A program made the position numbers and the translations under genes. DNA of 64,000 bases from an uncultured Desulfobulbaceae bacterium. GTDB taxonomy: Bacteria; Desulfobacterota; Desulfobulbia; Desulfobulbales; Desulfobulbaceae. The DNA is taken from NCBI GenBank assembly GCA_947259225.1, contig CAMYLK010000001.1:62001-126000 (forward strand). Reading direction: 5' to 3'. Of this stretch, positions 36,063 through 44,840 are shown piece by piece. The notes below the pieces were generated by a model. The model ran no database searches, was not told the origin of the DNA, and saw only the letters and a program-made list of their open reading frames with translations. Numbering within the stretch: the first letter of the stretch is position 1; every line of letters begins with the position of its first letter.

Positions 36063-36905
36063 TCAGGGTTGATTCAATTCCCAGTCATAATCGAAACGCA
36101 GTCCTTTTTTATACGTCTTAAGTACATCGCCCAGGCTGTCTTCGGAATATTTTTGCAAGTGAAGGATTACTCCTTTTTCTGAACCGCCAAAGTCAGATTG
36201 AAACCATTTGTAGATGCTTGATACCTGCAGCTTGTCTTTTTTCATCCGGACACCACGGGGACTATTGATATATTCGCGGGCACCTTTTTCCAGGAGTTCT
36301 TCCGTATTGGCAGCGGTAAAAGCCACAGGCTGAAGGTTTGGGCAGCCGATGCTCGCGCAGTTCAGAGCGTAATGCAGCCGGTTGTCATTGAAGATGGGCC
36401 GCAGGATACGGTGTTCTATGTCATTGAGACTGATTGTTTCATTTTCGATGTGAATCAGTTTCGCGTCCCAGGGACCATTACTGAACAGGCCCGGTGAGAT
36501 GTCAATGTCCATGATGCTTTTTACCGGGAAATGTTCCAGGATAACTTTTACGGTGAGGGAGTTGTAGAGGTTGACCCAGTACGCTTTCTGCTCCTGTTGG
36601 TTCAAGGTTGAGACCTCGGTTATCTGCAGCTGCTGGAGATAGGTGTCAAGAGCCTGCCGGTCTGCACCGGTTACGTCCGCATACCGGAAACGATTAATTC
36701 CTGACGGATGGCCGGTTGCCAGGTATTTCTTTAACAGCATGTCCCAGGATGTATGGTCGACGACCTGGGTGCTGTCGGAGGAATGGGCCTGCCATCGCGG
36801 CCACAGGTCGGCAGAGGGTGCAGCAGCAGCTGCTGGAAGCCATATCACAGCTCCAGTCAGGCTCAAAGCAAAGAGAATGAGAATTGCCGGATTAATCTTC
36901 ATCAT
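36063..36905 (-). CDS. exported DUF547 protein
   Basis: 280 residues from the first Met of a signal peptide (hydrophobic 8-28, ending AAAAPSA). The DUF547 pattern is clear: KAYWVNLYNSLTVKVI, HIENETISLNDIEHRIL, HYALNCASIGCPNLQP. DUF547 proteins are widely distributed envelope proteins; activity is unknown. A GGAGGTGATC lies 18 nt upstream of the ATG, so a GTG inside it cannot be excluded as start (about 7 more residues). Confidence 0.85.
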   Translation of the reverse strand: MMKINPAILILFALSLTGAVIWLPAAAAAPSADLWPRWQAHSSDSTQVVDHTSWDMLLKKYLATGHPSGINRFRYADVTGADRQALDTYLQQLQITEVSTLNQQEQKAYWVNLYNSLTVKVILEHFPVKSIMDIDISPGLFSNGPWDAKLIHIENETISLNDIEHRILRPIFNDNRLHYALNCASIGCPNLQPVAFTAANTEELLEKGAREYINSPRGVRMKKDKLQVSSIYKWFQSDFGGSEKGVILHLQKYSEDSLGDVLKTYKKGLRFDYDWELNQP

Positions 36906-37017
36906 TACAGTTTGAAACGTGATCACCTCCCCGGCGATGTATATTCGCTTTAACTGGGGGCAGTGGATTTTCAGAGTAAAGAATAACCAACTTGCCTTGT
37001 CCTGTATAACCTGCAAA

Positions 37018-37242
37018 TCAACTCGAATATTTTTTTATATAGTGGTTAAGACCTTCCAGGTTATCAATTATCGCAACAAGTTCTATTGACGCGTCAGAAA
37101 ACTGCTGTGTAATGTTAACCGTGCCACCATTTTCGATAACCTGGCGGGCCTTTTCAAACGTTGATTCAAGCCATTGTCTGTTCGAGGTGTTATGGGCCTC
37201 TTCAAGCTTTGACTGGTTGATAACAAATTGTTCCTGAGTCAT
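37018..37242 (-). CDS. small hypothetical protein under a c-di-GMP riboswitch (second gene)
   Basis: 74 residues, acidic, with helix-forming sequence and no Cys or membrane segment. The ATG is preceded by GGAGAG at a suitable distance. It follows another small gene by 44 nt and both lie downstream of the second riboswitch. No family recognised. Confidence 0.65.
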   Translation of the reverse strand: MTQEQFVINQSKLEEAHNTSNRQWLESTFEKARQVIENGGTVNITQQFSDASIELVAIIDNLEGLNHYIKKYSS

Positions 37243-37286
37243 GGTTCTCTCCAGTTCAGAGCTGATAAACAGAATACCTCCCAAAC

Positions 37287-37541
37287 TTAAAACTGCTGGC
37301 CTTCGATATTCCTGCGGAGTTGAGCAATTTCCAGGCCAAGGGATACACACTGTCTCCCATCCATGCAATCGTCAGCATCAGGGTATTCCAGATGATGCTT
37401 CAGTTCATGGTTGTTTTTTTTCAGGTCGACAACCCAGACGTTTTTCTGATTGTCATGCTCAACATCAACATCAATTCCACACTCACCTATTTCAGGGTAA
37501 AGCTCTTTAATTTTACCACATAATTCTTGTTTGCTGTGCAT
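37287..37541 (-). CDS. small Cys-containing hypothetical protein under a c-di-GMP riboswitch (first gene)
   Basis: 84 residues with four Cys (LCGKI, ECGI, DCMDG, QCVSL) and the segment VWVVDLKKNNHELKHHLEY. No recognised family. The ATG has AAGGAGG 6 nt upstream. It is the first coding sequence after the second GEMM-I riboswitch and its terminator, about 100 nt downstream, so it is expected to respond to c-di-GMP. Confidence 0.75.
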   Translation of the reverse strand: MHSKQELCGKIKELYPEIGECGIDVDVEHDNQKNVWVVDLKKNNHELKHHLEYPDADDCMDGRQCVSLGLEIAQLRRNIEGQQF

Positions 37542-37640
37542 AATGCGACCTCCTTAATTAATAATACCTTTAGATAGGCGCTGGACCGAACCTGTAAAAC
37601 CGATTCTCTTAATGTGCCAATGAACAATGTTCATATTTCA

Positions 37641-37680
37641 AAAACAAAAGCCGAATTGCCTTATTTAAGGCAACCCGGCT
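37641..37680 (-). terminator. terminator expression platform of the second riboswitch
   Basis: In the minus-strand RNA AGCCGGGUUGCC (37680-37669) pairs over 12 positions (two G-U) with GGCAAUUCGGCU (37660-37649); UUUGUUUU follows (37648-37641). As in the first copy the 5' arm belongs to the aptamer. Confidence 0.82.
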
Positions 37681-37738
37681 GTCTTGTCCAGATCCGTAGC
37701 TTTCCGTCCCGACCATTCGACCGGGTTGGCTTTGTCTT
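37669..37738 (-). ncRNA. cyclic di-GMP-I (GEMM-I) riboswitch aptamer, second copy
   Basis: The minus-strand RNA has AAAGCCAACCCGG, the core GGGACGGAAAGCUACGGAUC and the closing AGCCGGGUUGCC. The core is identical over about 20 nt to the riboswitch at 29.96 kb, suggesting a recent common source or strong conservation. Confidence 0.87.
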
Positions 37739-37764
37739 AAATTACATAAACCTTGTACCTATAT

Positions 37765-37791
37765 ATTATAGTGCCACATCGTGGCTGTCAA
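37765..37791 (-). promoter_or_regulatory. sigma70-type promoter of the second riboswitch with an internal dyad
   Basis: Reading the minus strand, TTGACA (37791-37786) and TATAAT (37770-37765) are 15 nt apart; TAATAT two bases on gives a 17-nt spacer. The spacer holds the dyad GCCAC-GAT-GTGGC, which would place a repressor between the two boxes. Confidence 0.6.
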
Positions 37792-37969
37792 GGTCAGGTG
37801 GTTGTTATTTATATTTCCTTTTTATGGGTTTTCACCACTTATCGGCAAAGGTTTAGCTGCATACAGACAACTAAATAAATTGTTCACAGGGAGACAGGTC
37901 CATTGTAGTCGTGAATAAACTTGTCCCCCTGTAGCGTGAACACCAAGTTTGTTGATTGGTTGAGTGTCA
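37792..37969. other. intergenic region between PhnD-like gene end and riboswitch promoter
   Basis: About 178 nt, AT-rich, with no gene or RNA motif recognised beyond the promoter just described. Confidence 0.35.
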
Positions 37970-38776
37970 TTATTTCCAGTCATACACTGTTGGATCAATT
38001 TTTCCTTTCTGCATCAGTGCAAGAGAAAATTGCAGACTGTCATTATCAAAAGGTATCATTTCACTGGCCCCAAAGACATCTTTACTTGCTAATGCAGCTT
38101 CAGTAAGTTTTTTACAGTTGTCAGGTGATACAGCTTTGGAGGCTGAAAGAACATTGTCAGGGTTCTTGGCAACTGATACGTTTGGGACTTCATACGCTTC
38201 CAATTCAGGATAATTCTGCTTGTTCGCTTCCCACCACCAGTTTTTTACAAACCCGCCTACAGCCCGTCCTGATTTGACTGCATTACAGGTTATCCGATGA
38301 TTACCGGTTGCAATCTCTGCTTTTCCTTCAGTAGCTGCCATGGCACAGGATTCACCGGATGATGCGCCTTTGGCATAGGCAATTTCTTCAGGATTATAGG
38401 CAAGTAATGCCTTAGGGTCAGATCCCTTGGGGTAAACAAAAACCCCTGAATACAGTTCCTTGCCATTAACACTCTGGACAAGACCGGTTCCTAGATTACG
38501 GGCATTAATGACTGCCTGGACAAAAGACCCTACATAGACAAGGTTTTCATCACTGCTGCTGAAAGCATCCAGAATCTGCGGATAAGTAGTGGCAATTCTC
38601 GGTTTGACAGTGAGGCCGGAATGTTTGGAAAGGGCATCGGTAATTTCTTTTGCCTGAGCGGATTTTTTCACCCATGACGGTGCAAACCAGCAAGTAATTG
38701 ATTCTGTGGCATGAGAAAAGCTGGCAACTGAGAACAGGATTAGACTTGCGATACAGAGTGTGATGAATTTTTTCAT
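37970..38776 (-). CDS. PhnD/TauA-like periplasmic substrate-binding protein
   Basis: 268 residues from the ATG beginning MKKFIT. A signal peptide ends at SHA (about 24). The family pattern is ITCWFAPSWVKKSAQAKEI, followed by VGSFVQAVINAR and VFVYPKGSDPKAL, resembling phosphonate-type binding proteins. It contains Cys pairs not typical of PhnD (SCAM, TCNAV, NCKKL). No transporter genes are adjacent. The upstream GGGGG fits as ribosome site. Confidence 0.8.
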   Translation of the reverse strand: MKKFITLCIASLILFSVASFSHATESITCWFAPSWVKKSAQAKEITDALSKHSGLTVKPRIATTYPQILDAFSSSDENLVYVGSFVQAVINARNLGTGLVQSVNGKELYSGVFVYPKGSDPKALLAYNPEEIAYAKGASSGESCAMAATEGKAEIATGNHRITCNAVKSGRAVGGFVKNWWWEANKQNYPELEAYEVPNVSVAKNPDNVLSASKAVSPDNCKKLTEAALASKDVFGASEMIPFDNDSLQFSLALMQKGKIDPTVYDWK

Positions 38777-38958
38777 GTAATTTACCCCCATAAATTAACC
38801 TTGATAGTTATATTTTGCCGTATTGAACTGACGGCATTATCATCTTCTTTAAAAGGCAACGCCATTTTATTCCTGCACTATTATTATCCCGGTTAATAGC
38901 TCAGGAATAATCGACGGTACAGGTCAGCAGAGATGATGCTTAACAATAACGGGTTGTA

Positions 38959-39402
38959 TCAAATCAAAAGAACAAGAGTACTGATTGATGCAAGGACCTG
39001 GTTGGTTGGTGGAGAGTTGTTGCGGGAAGGAACTAAAGACATAACATTGTTGCCGGAAACTCCTGTTGAAAAGTGAACAATGTCATGAAGAAACTGAGGT
39101 GGTTCGAGGTCAATATTATAGCACGCTTCATTTGCTGAACAGATGTCAGCAAGAAGTATGTGGTTGGTGTTATTGCATTTGTTCTCGAGGGGAGGAGGGC
39201 GACCCTTTTCCCTGGCATGTTGCGTAAAAGGAATATCACCATTGAAATGTTGTTTCTCAACCGTAATGCTCCCGTTTCCTTCAATGCAAAGAACAGTCAC
39301 TCCGCTCAAGGACCACAGAAAGGGAGATATCAGCATCAACAATACAGTAATGACAACTGTATTGGTTGGTTTAAATACAGAACACCCACATGTAGCTTTC
39401 AT
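38959..39402 (-). CDS. small exported Cys-rich hypothetical protein
   Basis: 147 residues. There is one N-terminal helix (about 18-38), then a short Cys-containing exported domain with VLCIEGNGSITVEKQ, an ENKC segment and ICSANEAC. The arrangement resembles small hypothetical proteins found near RND metal efflux genes, but I am not sure. The C-terminus is hydrophobic (LASISTLVLLI). A longer start 24 nt upstream has no better ribosome site. Confidence 0.55.
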   Translation of the reverse strand: MKATCGCSVFKPTNTVVITVLLMLISPFLWSLSGVTVLCIEGNGSITVEKQHFNGDIPFTQHAREKGRPPPLENKCNNTNHILLADICSANEACYNIDLEPPQFLHDIVHFSTGVSGNNVMSLVPSRNNSPPTNQVLASISTLVLLI

Positions 39403-39791
39403 TTTTTTAGCGCCCCCATATTGCACTAATTACAATTTAGTATCTTGTATATTTGGGGAAAAGTCAAATTACAAAAGAGTAATTTTGTAATATTTTAATT
39501 TTTTACCAAATAATGAAGAATTGAAAACTATTTTTATTATGCGTCCATCTTTGACAGGTAAGTTGTAGAAACTAAATGAAAAAGAGGTCCTGTAGGGCGA
39601 AAGCCACTATGGTGAACAAAATGTTCCCGTTTATTCTGAGACGTATTTGATTATGGATATGGTTTGTGGGGGGAAGGGATTCATACAATAAAACTACAGT
39701 CGATGAATAGTAATACAGCGAGAAATAATGTTGTACACGTGAACCCCTTGATTAACTGATATTTATTTACTCTCTTGAAGAAGCAAATGAC
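39403..39791. other. AT-rich intergenic region
   Basis: About 390 nt upstream of the cytochrome promoter. It includes GGCGAAAGCC, a possible tetraloop hairpin near 39597, but this does not match a riboswitch I know. No gene seen. Confidence 0.35.
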
Positions 39792-39820
39792 TTGACATAG
39801 AGCATCCTGATAAATTATAT
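39792..39820 (+). promoter_or_regulatory. sigma70-type promoter of the multiheme cytochrome gene
   Basis: TTGACA (39792-39797) and TTATAT (39815-39820) with a 17-nt spacer, about 130 nt upstream of the start codon. Confidence 0.6.
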
Positions 39821-39953
39821 GAAGCGCATTCACTGACCTGTTTTGAGGGGGACGGGCCACGAATGCGCCGATATTATTTGTGGATAAAAGGAAGTGATAT
39901 CAAATACCTTTTCCTCCTTTCAGGTTGTAAGTATTTCAATCAAGGAGAAGAAG

Positions 39954-40862
39954 ATGAGACCGTATTCCAACAAAGCAGTGGTGGCTGCTCTCCTCACCCT
40001 GGCCCTGTTCAGTTTAAACGAAAATGTTTTCGCATTAAACCTGGACCCTCAATGTACATTAACCGGCAATTCTGAACAATTATCCCTTTGTCTTGACTGT
40101 CACGCTCAGGGGATGGATTTTTTCATGGCAACAGCTGCTCCTCCTGAGAGTATGACGGATGAGTGCGCAATCTGTCACATTGATGCCGAGGGATTTACAA
40201 CTGATAATGCAAATTTTCACCATATCGAAGGGATGCGAAAGGCCCAGGAGCAAGGTTCATTTATTAACTGCCTGGAATGTCATACCTTTAATGGTCAACA
40301 GGGAGCGTATTACCAGGTCAACGAGCCATTCAACTGTTTTCTTAATTGCCATACCCCTTCATTTACAAGAGACTCTGAAGGATATCTCACTCTTCTGACT
40401 GGTGAAATGTATAGGGAAAATGGCTGGGATATTTCCGGTATGGCAAAAGGAAAAATGGGTGAAGCCCATCATTATAATTATGCGCCATCTGACTACGGTA
40501 GCGGGAGTTGCTACAAGTGTCACGCTTTTGAATGGGATCCTGAGTTGAACGCCCAGGTAACCGTTCCTGTCCCAGGCTCCGCTGGCAGTCCCCAGGATGT
40601 AGATAACATTGTCATTAAGGTTTCGCCGGGACTCGTGCATGACGTCACCCCGAACGGAACACTCAGTTTAAGCGCGGTACAGTCGGAAGGGGATATAAAA
40701 ATGGTCAGGTGGTCCATAAATAATCAGCCTATATCCTACGAAACAGATTTTAACTACACTTTCAATTGGGCCGCTGTGGGCGATACCTATGTTATAAAAC
40801 TTGAGGTATTTAGCTGGGATAGTCGCTATGCAAAACAGAACATTGTCGTGAACATACGATAG
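39954..40862 (+). CDS. exported multiheme c-type cytochrome (about five haems)
   Basis: 302 residues. Start at the ATG after AAGGAGAAG. Signal peptide ends near FALN (28). Four CXXCH motifs (CLDCH at 46-50, CAICH, CLECH, CYKCH) and one CX3CH (CFLNCH) occur in the first 200 residues; CX3CH can also bind haem. The last 80 residues look like an Ig/PKD-type beta domain (WSINNQPISYETDFNYTFNW), suggesting a surface or complex-binding role. Periplasmic electron transfer is the likely function. Confidence 0.85.
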   Translation: MRPYSNKAVVAALLTLALFSLNENVFALNLDPQCTLTGNSEQLSLCLDCHAQGMDFFMATAAPPESMTDECAICHIDAEGFTTDNANFHHIEGMRKAQEQGSFINCLECHTFNGQQGAYYQVNEPFNCFLNCHTPSFTRDSEGYLTLLTGEMYRENGWDISGMAKGKMGEAHHYNYAPSDYGSGSCYKCHAFEWDPELNAQVTVPVPGSAGSPQDVDNIVIKVSPGLVHDVTPNGTLSLSAVQSEGDIKMVRWSINNQPISYETDFNYTFNWAAVGDTYVIKLEVFSWDSRYAKQNIVVNIR

Positions 40863-40950
40863 TTCTTCGTCGGCTTGTGCGGGAAGGAGAGAGGTAAGGC
40901 CTTTCTGTTCTGCATTCAAGCGGAGTAATTTATTATAAATGTGCCTGTCG

Positions 40951-40987
40951 CCAGGGAGTGGATTCCCGTATTGAGTCCACTCCCTGG
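40951..40987. repeat. perfect 12-bp inverted repeat
   Basis: CCAGGGAGTGGA (40951-40962) and its exact complement (40976-40987) with a 13-nt loop, between the cytochrome gene and the reductase remnant. No T tract on either side, so a simple terminator is unlikely. Confidence 0.7.
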
Positions 40988-41010
40988 TGGAGAAATTCAT
41001 ACGGGGCAAA

Positions 41011-41420
41011 TTATTTTGCCGCCACATTAGTTATCCAGTACGGATTCACGAGATCTTCGAAAATGGTTATAGCCGCACCTGATCCCTGTCCGGCTGCTAT
41101 GACGGTCTGTTTGTCTCCCATTTTCACATCTCCTGCAGCATAGATGCCGGGAATATTAGTCCGGTTATTGTCACCGACTTTGATACAATCATCTACGTTC
41201 AGAGCCAGACCTGTTTTCGTGCCATTTCTACAATAGGTTCATTGCCGATAACGATGAATACTCCGTCAACGAATCTGGTTGCTTCTTCACTGATTTTATT
41301 CAGGAGGACCACTTTTTCAACCCTATTATTCACTCGAATCTCACTTTGATATTATAGTCATTCAATTTATTGACCAGGTTTGTCTGGGCCATTAATATGT
41401 AACGTCGGTGGACAATGGTA
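41011..41420 (-). pseudogene. decayed 3' remnant of an AhpF/TrxB-like reductase gene
   Basis: About 410 nt match the last 145 codons of the intact reductase gene at 43.06 kb. The 71 nt at 41027-41097 are identical to 43071-43141; the rest is diverged, with a one-base deletion near 41220 and a deletion of about 20 nt near 41350 that break the frame. It has no 5' part. It is a duplicate, now non-functional, and lies on the other side of the subtilisin gene. Confidence 0.85.
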
Positions 41421-41606
41421 TTATATTTTTGACATCAGAGTATCATTTCTTTTTTTTAGTTAAACAGGTTACCATTCGTCCTTGGTTAAGGATTTAAGTG
41501 TGGTTGAACGAGTTGTTTCAGGTTAGATTATTATCAATGACATTAGGCTCAGAAGCTTTTATTGTTGACTTCAAAGAACTTTGAAATACAGAAGGAGGGG
41601 ATGTAT

Positions 41607-42974
41607 ATGAAAAAAATACTACTCGCAATAGTACAGGGTCTGGTCTTTACGCTTCTGCTACTGGGGGTAAACATTAACGGAGTGGTTGCTGCGAACGGAG
41701 GGCCACCGTTTAAAGCGGGACAGATTGTGTTAGCCGGGTCACCGGGAAAGCATCTTGGGGAATTGCAGGTTGTGAAATACCTTCCCAATGCAGACTTGAC
41801 AGTCGTGCAGGTGGATAAGGGCAAAGAGTTCGGACTGGTTCAGCGTTTTCTTCGTCAGGGACGCCGGGCCAGCCTCAATTATATAGCCCGTACCTCATTC
41901 GTTCCCGATGATCAGTATTACGACCCCGAGCAATGGAATTTTCAGGCGATTCAAAGCGAGGAAGCCTGGGATATATCCACCGGCAGTGGCGTCGTCGTGG
42001 CTGTCCTGGATACGGGACTGACTACTGGCGGGCCTGATGGGATAAACTGTGTACTTTCTCCGATCGATATTGTTAATGGTGATGCTGTGCCTGAAGATGG
42101 TGACGGCCACGGCACGCATGTAGCCGGTACCATCGGCCAGGCAACCAACAATGGAATCGGCGTAGCTGGACTGGCTTATGATGCGTGCATTATGCCGGTA
42201 AAAGTACTGAATGATAACGGCTCCGGTACCTTTGCAGATATATCTGATGGAGTTTACTGGGCAGTGGACAATGGTGCCAGCGTTATAAATATGAGCCTGG
42301 GAACCATTGCTCGTTTCGGGGTTCGCAGTAATTTTTTCATGGACGCTGCTCTTGATTACGCCTATGCCAATGGGGTTACCGTAGTCTGTGCATCTGGTAA
42401 TGACAGCTCTAGGAGCAACGTCAGTTACCCGGCCATCTATCCTACAACAATAGCCGTGGGTGCTACTGATTACATTAATAGCGTATTACGTTATTCCAAC
42501 AAGGGTGAGGGGCTCGATATTGTTGCACCTGGCGGAGACATAACAAGGGACAGGAACGGGGACGGTAATGGTGATGGTATCCTTCAGGAGACATATATCA
42601 ACGGCTGGGACTATTATAACTTTCAAGGAACTTCCATGGCATCTCCCCATGTAGCAGCAGTAGCGGCATTATTGCTTTCAGTTGACCCCAACCTCACACC
42701 GGCAGATATCTACAGTGCCCTGACCACGACTTCCCTTGACCTGTATGATACAGGGTATGACAGTACATCCGGTTATGGATTGGTGCAGGCATACAACGCG
42801 CTTACAGGAACTCAGGGAGGTGGAGGTACTGATAATGATGGTGACGGCTGGACCATCGAGGAAGGGGACTGTGATGACTCCGATGCCCATGTTTACCCGG
42901 GCCATAGGGACAGCAGGGGGAGATGGGGACGTAATGGAGTCGATAACGACTGTAACGGGATAATCGACGGTTGA
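41607..42974 (+). CDS. secreted subtilisin-like (S8) serine protease with a MopE-type metal-binding tail
   Basis: 455 residues from the ATG after AAGGAGG. A signal peptide ends near VVA (28) and a propeptide runs to about 110. The catalytic triad is seen as VLDTG (Asp), HGTHVAGTIG (His) and GTSMASPHVAA (Ser), with ASGND as oxyanion site. The C-terminal 45 residues (DNDGDGWTIEEGDCDDSD, then DNDCNGIIDG) are the Asp/Cys-rich putative metal-binding motif common in deltaproteobacterial secreted proteins. It is a calcium-dependent extracellular protease. Confidence 0.93.
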   Translation: MKKILLAIVQGLVFTLLLLGVNINGVVAANGGPPFKAGQIVLAGSPGKHLGELQVVKYLPNADLTVVQVDKGKEFGLVQRFLRQGRRASLNYIARTSFVPDDQYYDPEQWNFQAIQSEEAWDISTGSGVVVAVLDTGLTTGGPDGINCVLSPIDIVNGDAVPEDGDGHGTHVAGTIGQATNNGIGVAGLAYDACIMPVKVLNDNGSGTFADISDGVYWAVDNGASVINMSLGTIARFGVRSNFFMDAALDYAYANGVTVVCASGNDSSRSNVSYPAIYPTTIAVGATDYINSVLRYSNKGEGLDIVAPGGDITRDRNGDGNGDGILQETYINGWDYYNFQGTSMASPHVAAVAALLLSVDPNLTPADIYSALTTTSLDLYDTGYDSTSGYGLVQAYNALTGTQGGGGTDNDGDGWTIEEGDCDDSDAHVYPGHRDSRGRWGRNGVDNDCNGIIDG

Positions 42975-43026
42975 TTGCGAAAAACAGCAACAAACAGGAA
43001 AAAAACTATTACTCATCAGATGGGCT

Positions 43027-43068
43027 CTGGACCAAGGGATTCAAATCTCCTGGTTCAGGCCTTTTTTT
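43027..43068 (+). terminator. intrinsic terminator of the subtilisin gene
   Basis: CTGGACCAAGGGAT pairs with ATCTCCTGGTTCAG (43027-43058) over 14 positions with one mismatch and two wobbles, followed by GCC and seven T. It overlaps the last codons of the convergent reductase gene. Confidence 0.75.
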
Positions 43069-44707
43069 CTTTAGTTATCCAGTACGGATTCACGAGATCT
43101 TCGAAAATGGTTATAGCCGCACCTGATCCCTGTCCGGCTGCGGTGACGATCTGCTTGTATCCTCCTTCAACATCGCCGGCAGCATAGATGCCGGGGATAC
43201 TGGTTCTGTGATGATCATCGACTTTGATAAAACCATCTTCATCAAGAGCGAGCCCTGTTCTGTGTGCCAGTTCGACTGCTGGTTCATAGCCAATGGCAAC
43301 GAACACACCATCAACTGATATGGTCCTTTCTTCACCGGTTATATTATTCCGGAGGATCACTTCTTTGACTCTTTTATCCCCTCGAATCTCTTGGACCTCA
43401 GTATCGAAGATCACCTGGACATTAAACTTCTGCAACTGGCTGACCAGGTGATCCTGAGCCCGGAACGTATTGCGTCGGTGGACAATGGTGACCCGGACAT
43501 CATTGTTGGCCAGGTAGAGAGCATCTGTTAAAGCACTGTCACCGCCACCTACGACAATGACCTCTTTGCCCTTGAAAAGTGCTCCGTCGCAGGTGCTGCA
43601 GTAGCTGACACCATTGCCTGACAAGCGTTCCTCGCCGGGGACGCCGAGATGCCTGTAACTTGCACCTGTAGCCAGCAGGATCGCCCTGGCAGTATATCGG
43701 CGCCGGTTGGTCAGGATCTCAAACGGTTGGTTTTTTTTGATCTCCATTACCTCTTCATCAGGAAAAATGGGAACATACTCAAGGGCATGGCTGACCATGA
43801 TATCAACAAGGGGTTTGCCGCCTATCTGGGCAAATCCGGGATAATTTTCCACGACTGGAGTCAGAGCCACTTGACCGCCCAGGGCTCCCCGTTCAATAAT
43901 GACAGCCTTCAAACCGCTTCGGGCCGCATATATTCCTGCTGTTAATCCAGACGGGCCGCCTCCGATAATTGTCAGGTCAGTGTCCACCTGTTCGGCGTCA
44001 CTCTCGGGAATAAAAACGTTCTGCTGTTCCAGTTTTTCCAGCGAAGCCATGAACAGCTCTTCCTGCTGCGCACCTTTTGCAATCATGACATCATTGGCAT
44101 AGCAGACCGGCACACTGAACGCGTTATACTGTTCAGCCAGATCAGGGTTTGCCTGGATGTCAATAATCTCGAGCGAAATCAGTTCCGGCCTTGCTATTGC
44201 TGCTTTCAGTGCGTTTGCCGCTTGCTGGGGGCAATAAGGGCATGTAGGGCTGACAAACAGTTTGACAGTACGCGGGGTTGTGATTTTTTCGAGAATGTTC
44301 CGAGATGGATTGCTAATCCCTGATTTACCGTAACCCAGCAGGATCAAAGCCTCTACAAAGGTGCGGCCCTCTTCGCCGACAGGTGCTCCGAGCCAGCGGA
44401 TAGAGATATGATCAGGGTCAAACAGCAGGGTGGGGAAGTGGTTGATATTATATTGTTGTGCAAGTTCATGGTTATGGTCGTACTCACGCAAACTTACTCT
44501 GTCAGAGACTTCACGGATTGCCCTGATGAACGCTCTCATGGCATCGTTGTACTGGCTGTTGATTGTCTGATCAGTAAAGAGGAGCAGGGGTATATCATGG
44601 TCCATATTTCCGAACAGCTCAGTCAGTTTTCTCTGGACCCCTTTCATGTCTTCCTGGGCAGTTTGCTGGCCGTATTCCCCATCATAATTTGGGTTTTGTC
44701 TGTTCAT
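43055..44707 (-). CDS. AhpF-like flavoprotein: glutaredoxin-type N-terminus fused to thioredoxin reductase
   Basis: 550 residues. Residues about 30-235 form two thioredoxin folds; the second has SPTCPYCPQQ. The reductase part has the FAD site GGGPSGLTAGIYAARSG (about 250), redox CSTCDGAL, the NAD(P)H site VVGGGDSAL and the closing YAAGDVEGGYKQ. The architecture is that of AhpF or of PDO-TrxB fusions, which reduce a peroxiredoxin or protein disulfide. No ahpC is next to it; the UPYC peroxiredoxin-like protein at 11.8 kb is a possible client (inference). Confidence 0.92.
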   Translation of the reverse strand: MNRQNPNYDGEYGQQTAQEDMKGVQRKLTELFGNMDHDIPLLLFTDQTINSQYNDAMRAFIRAIREVSDRVSLREYDHNHELAQQYNINHFPTLLFDPDHISIRWLGAPVGEEGRTFVEALILLGYGKSGISNPSRNILEKITTPRTVKLFVSPTCPYCPQQAANALKAAIARPELISLEIIDIQANPDLAEQYNAFSVPVCYANDVMIAKGAQQEELFMASLEKLEQQNVFIPESDAEQVDTDLTIIGGGPSGLTAGIYAARSGLKAVIIERGALGGQVALTPVVENYPGFAQIGGKPLVDIMVSHALEYVPIFPDEEVMEIKKNQPFEILTNRRRYTARAILLATGASYRHLGVPGEERLSGNGVSYCSTCDGALFKGKEVIVVGGGDSALTDALYLANNDVRVTIVHRRNTFRAQDHLVSQLQKFNVQVIFDTEVQEIRGDKRVKEVILRNNITGEERTISVDGVFVAIGYEPAVELAHRTGLALDEDGFIKVDDHHRTSIPGIYAAGDVEGGYKQIVTAAGQGSGAAITIFEDLVNPYWITKEKKA

Positions 44708-44840
44708 TGATTCCTCGTTTTGCCAGTGGCCTGAGAGTTTGCCTTTCGTTCAAAGTTCATCAGCAATTTCATATCTTTACTGATTACAAGTATAATGTCG
44801 GTCCGTCATAAAGTCGAGGGGGTAAAGGTAAAACCCGGTC

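Noticed and set aside
39590-39640. Possible additional GEMM riboswitch upstream of the multiheme cytochrome
   Set aside because: GGCGAAAGCC is only a tetraloop hairpin; the GGGACGNAAAG core is missing.
43020-43060. tRNA-like TTCAAATC segment
   Set aside because: No cloverleaf; it is the loop of the subtilisin terminator hairpin.
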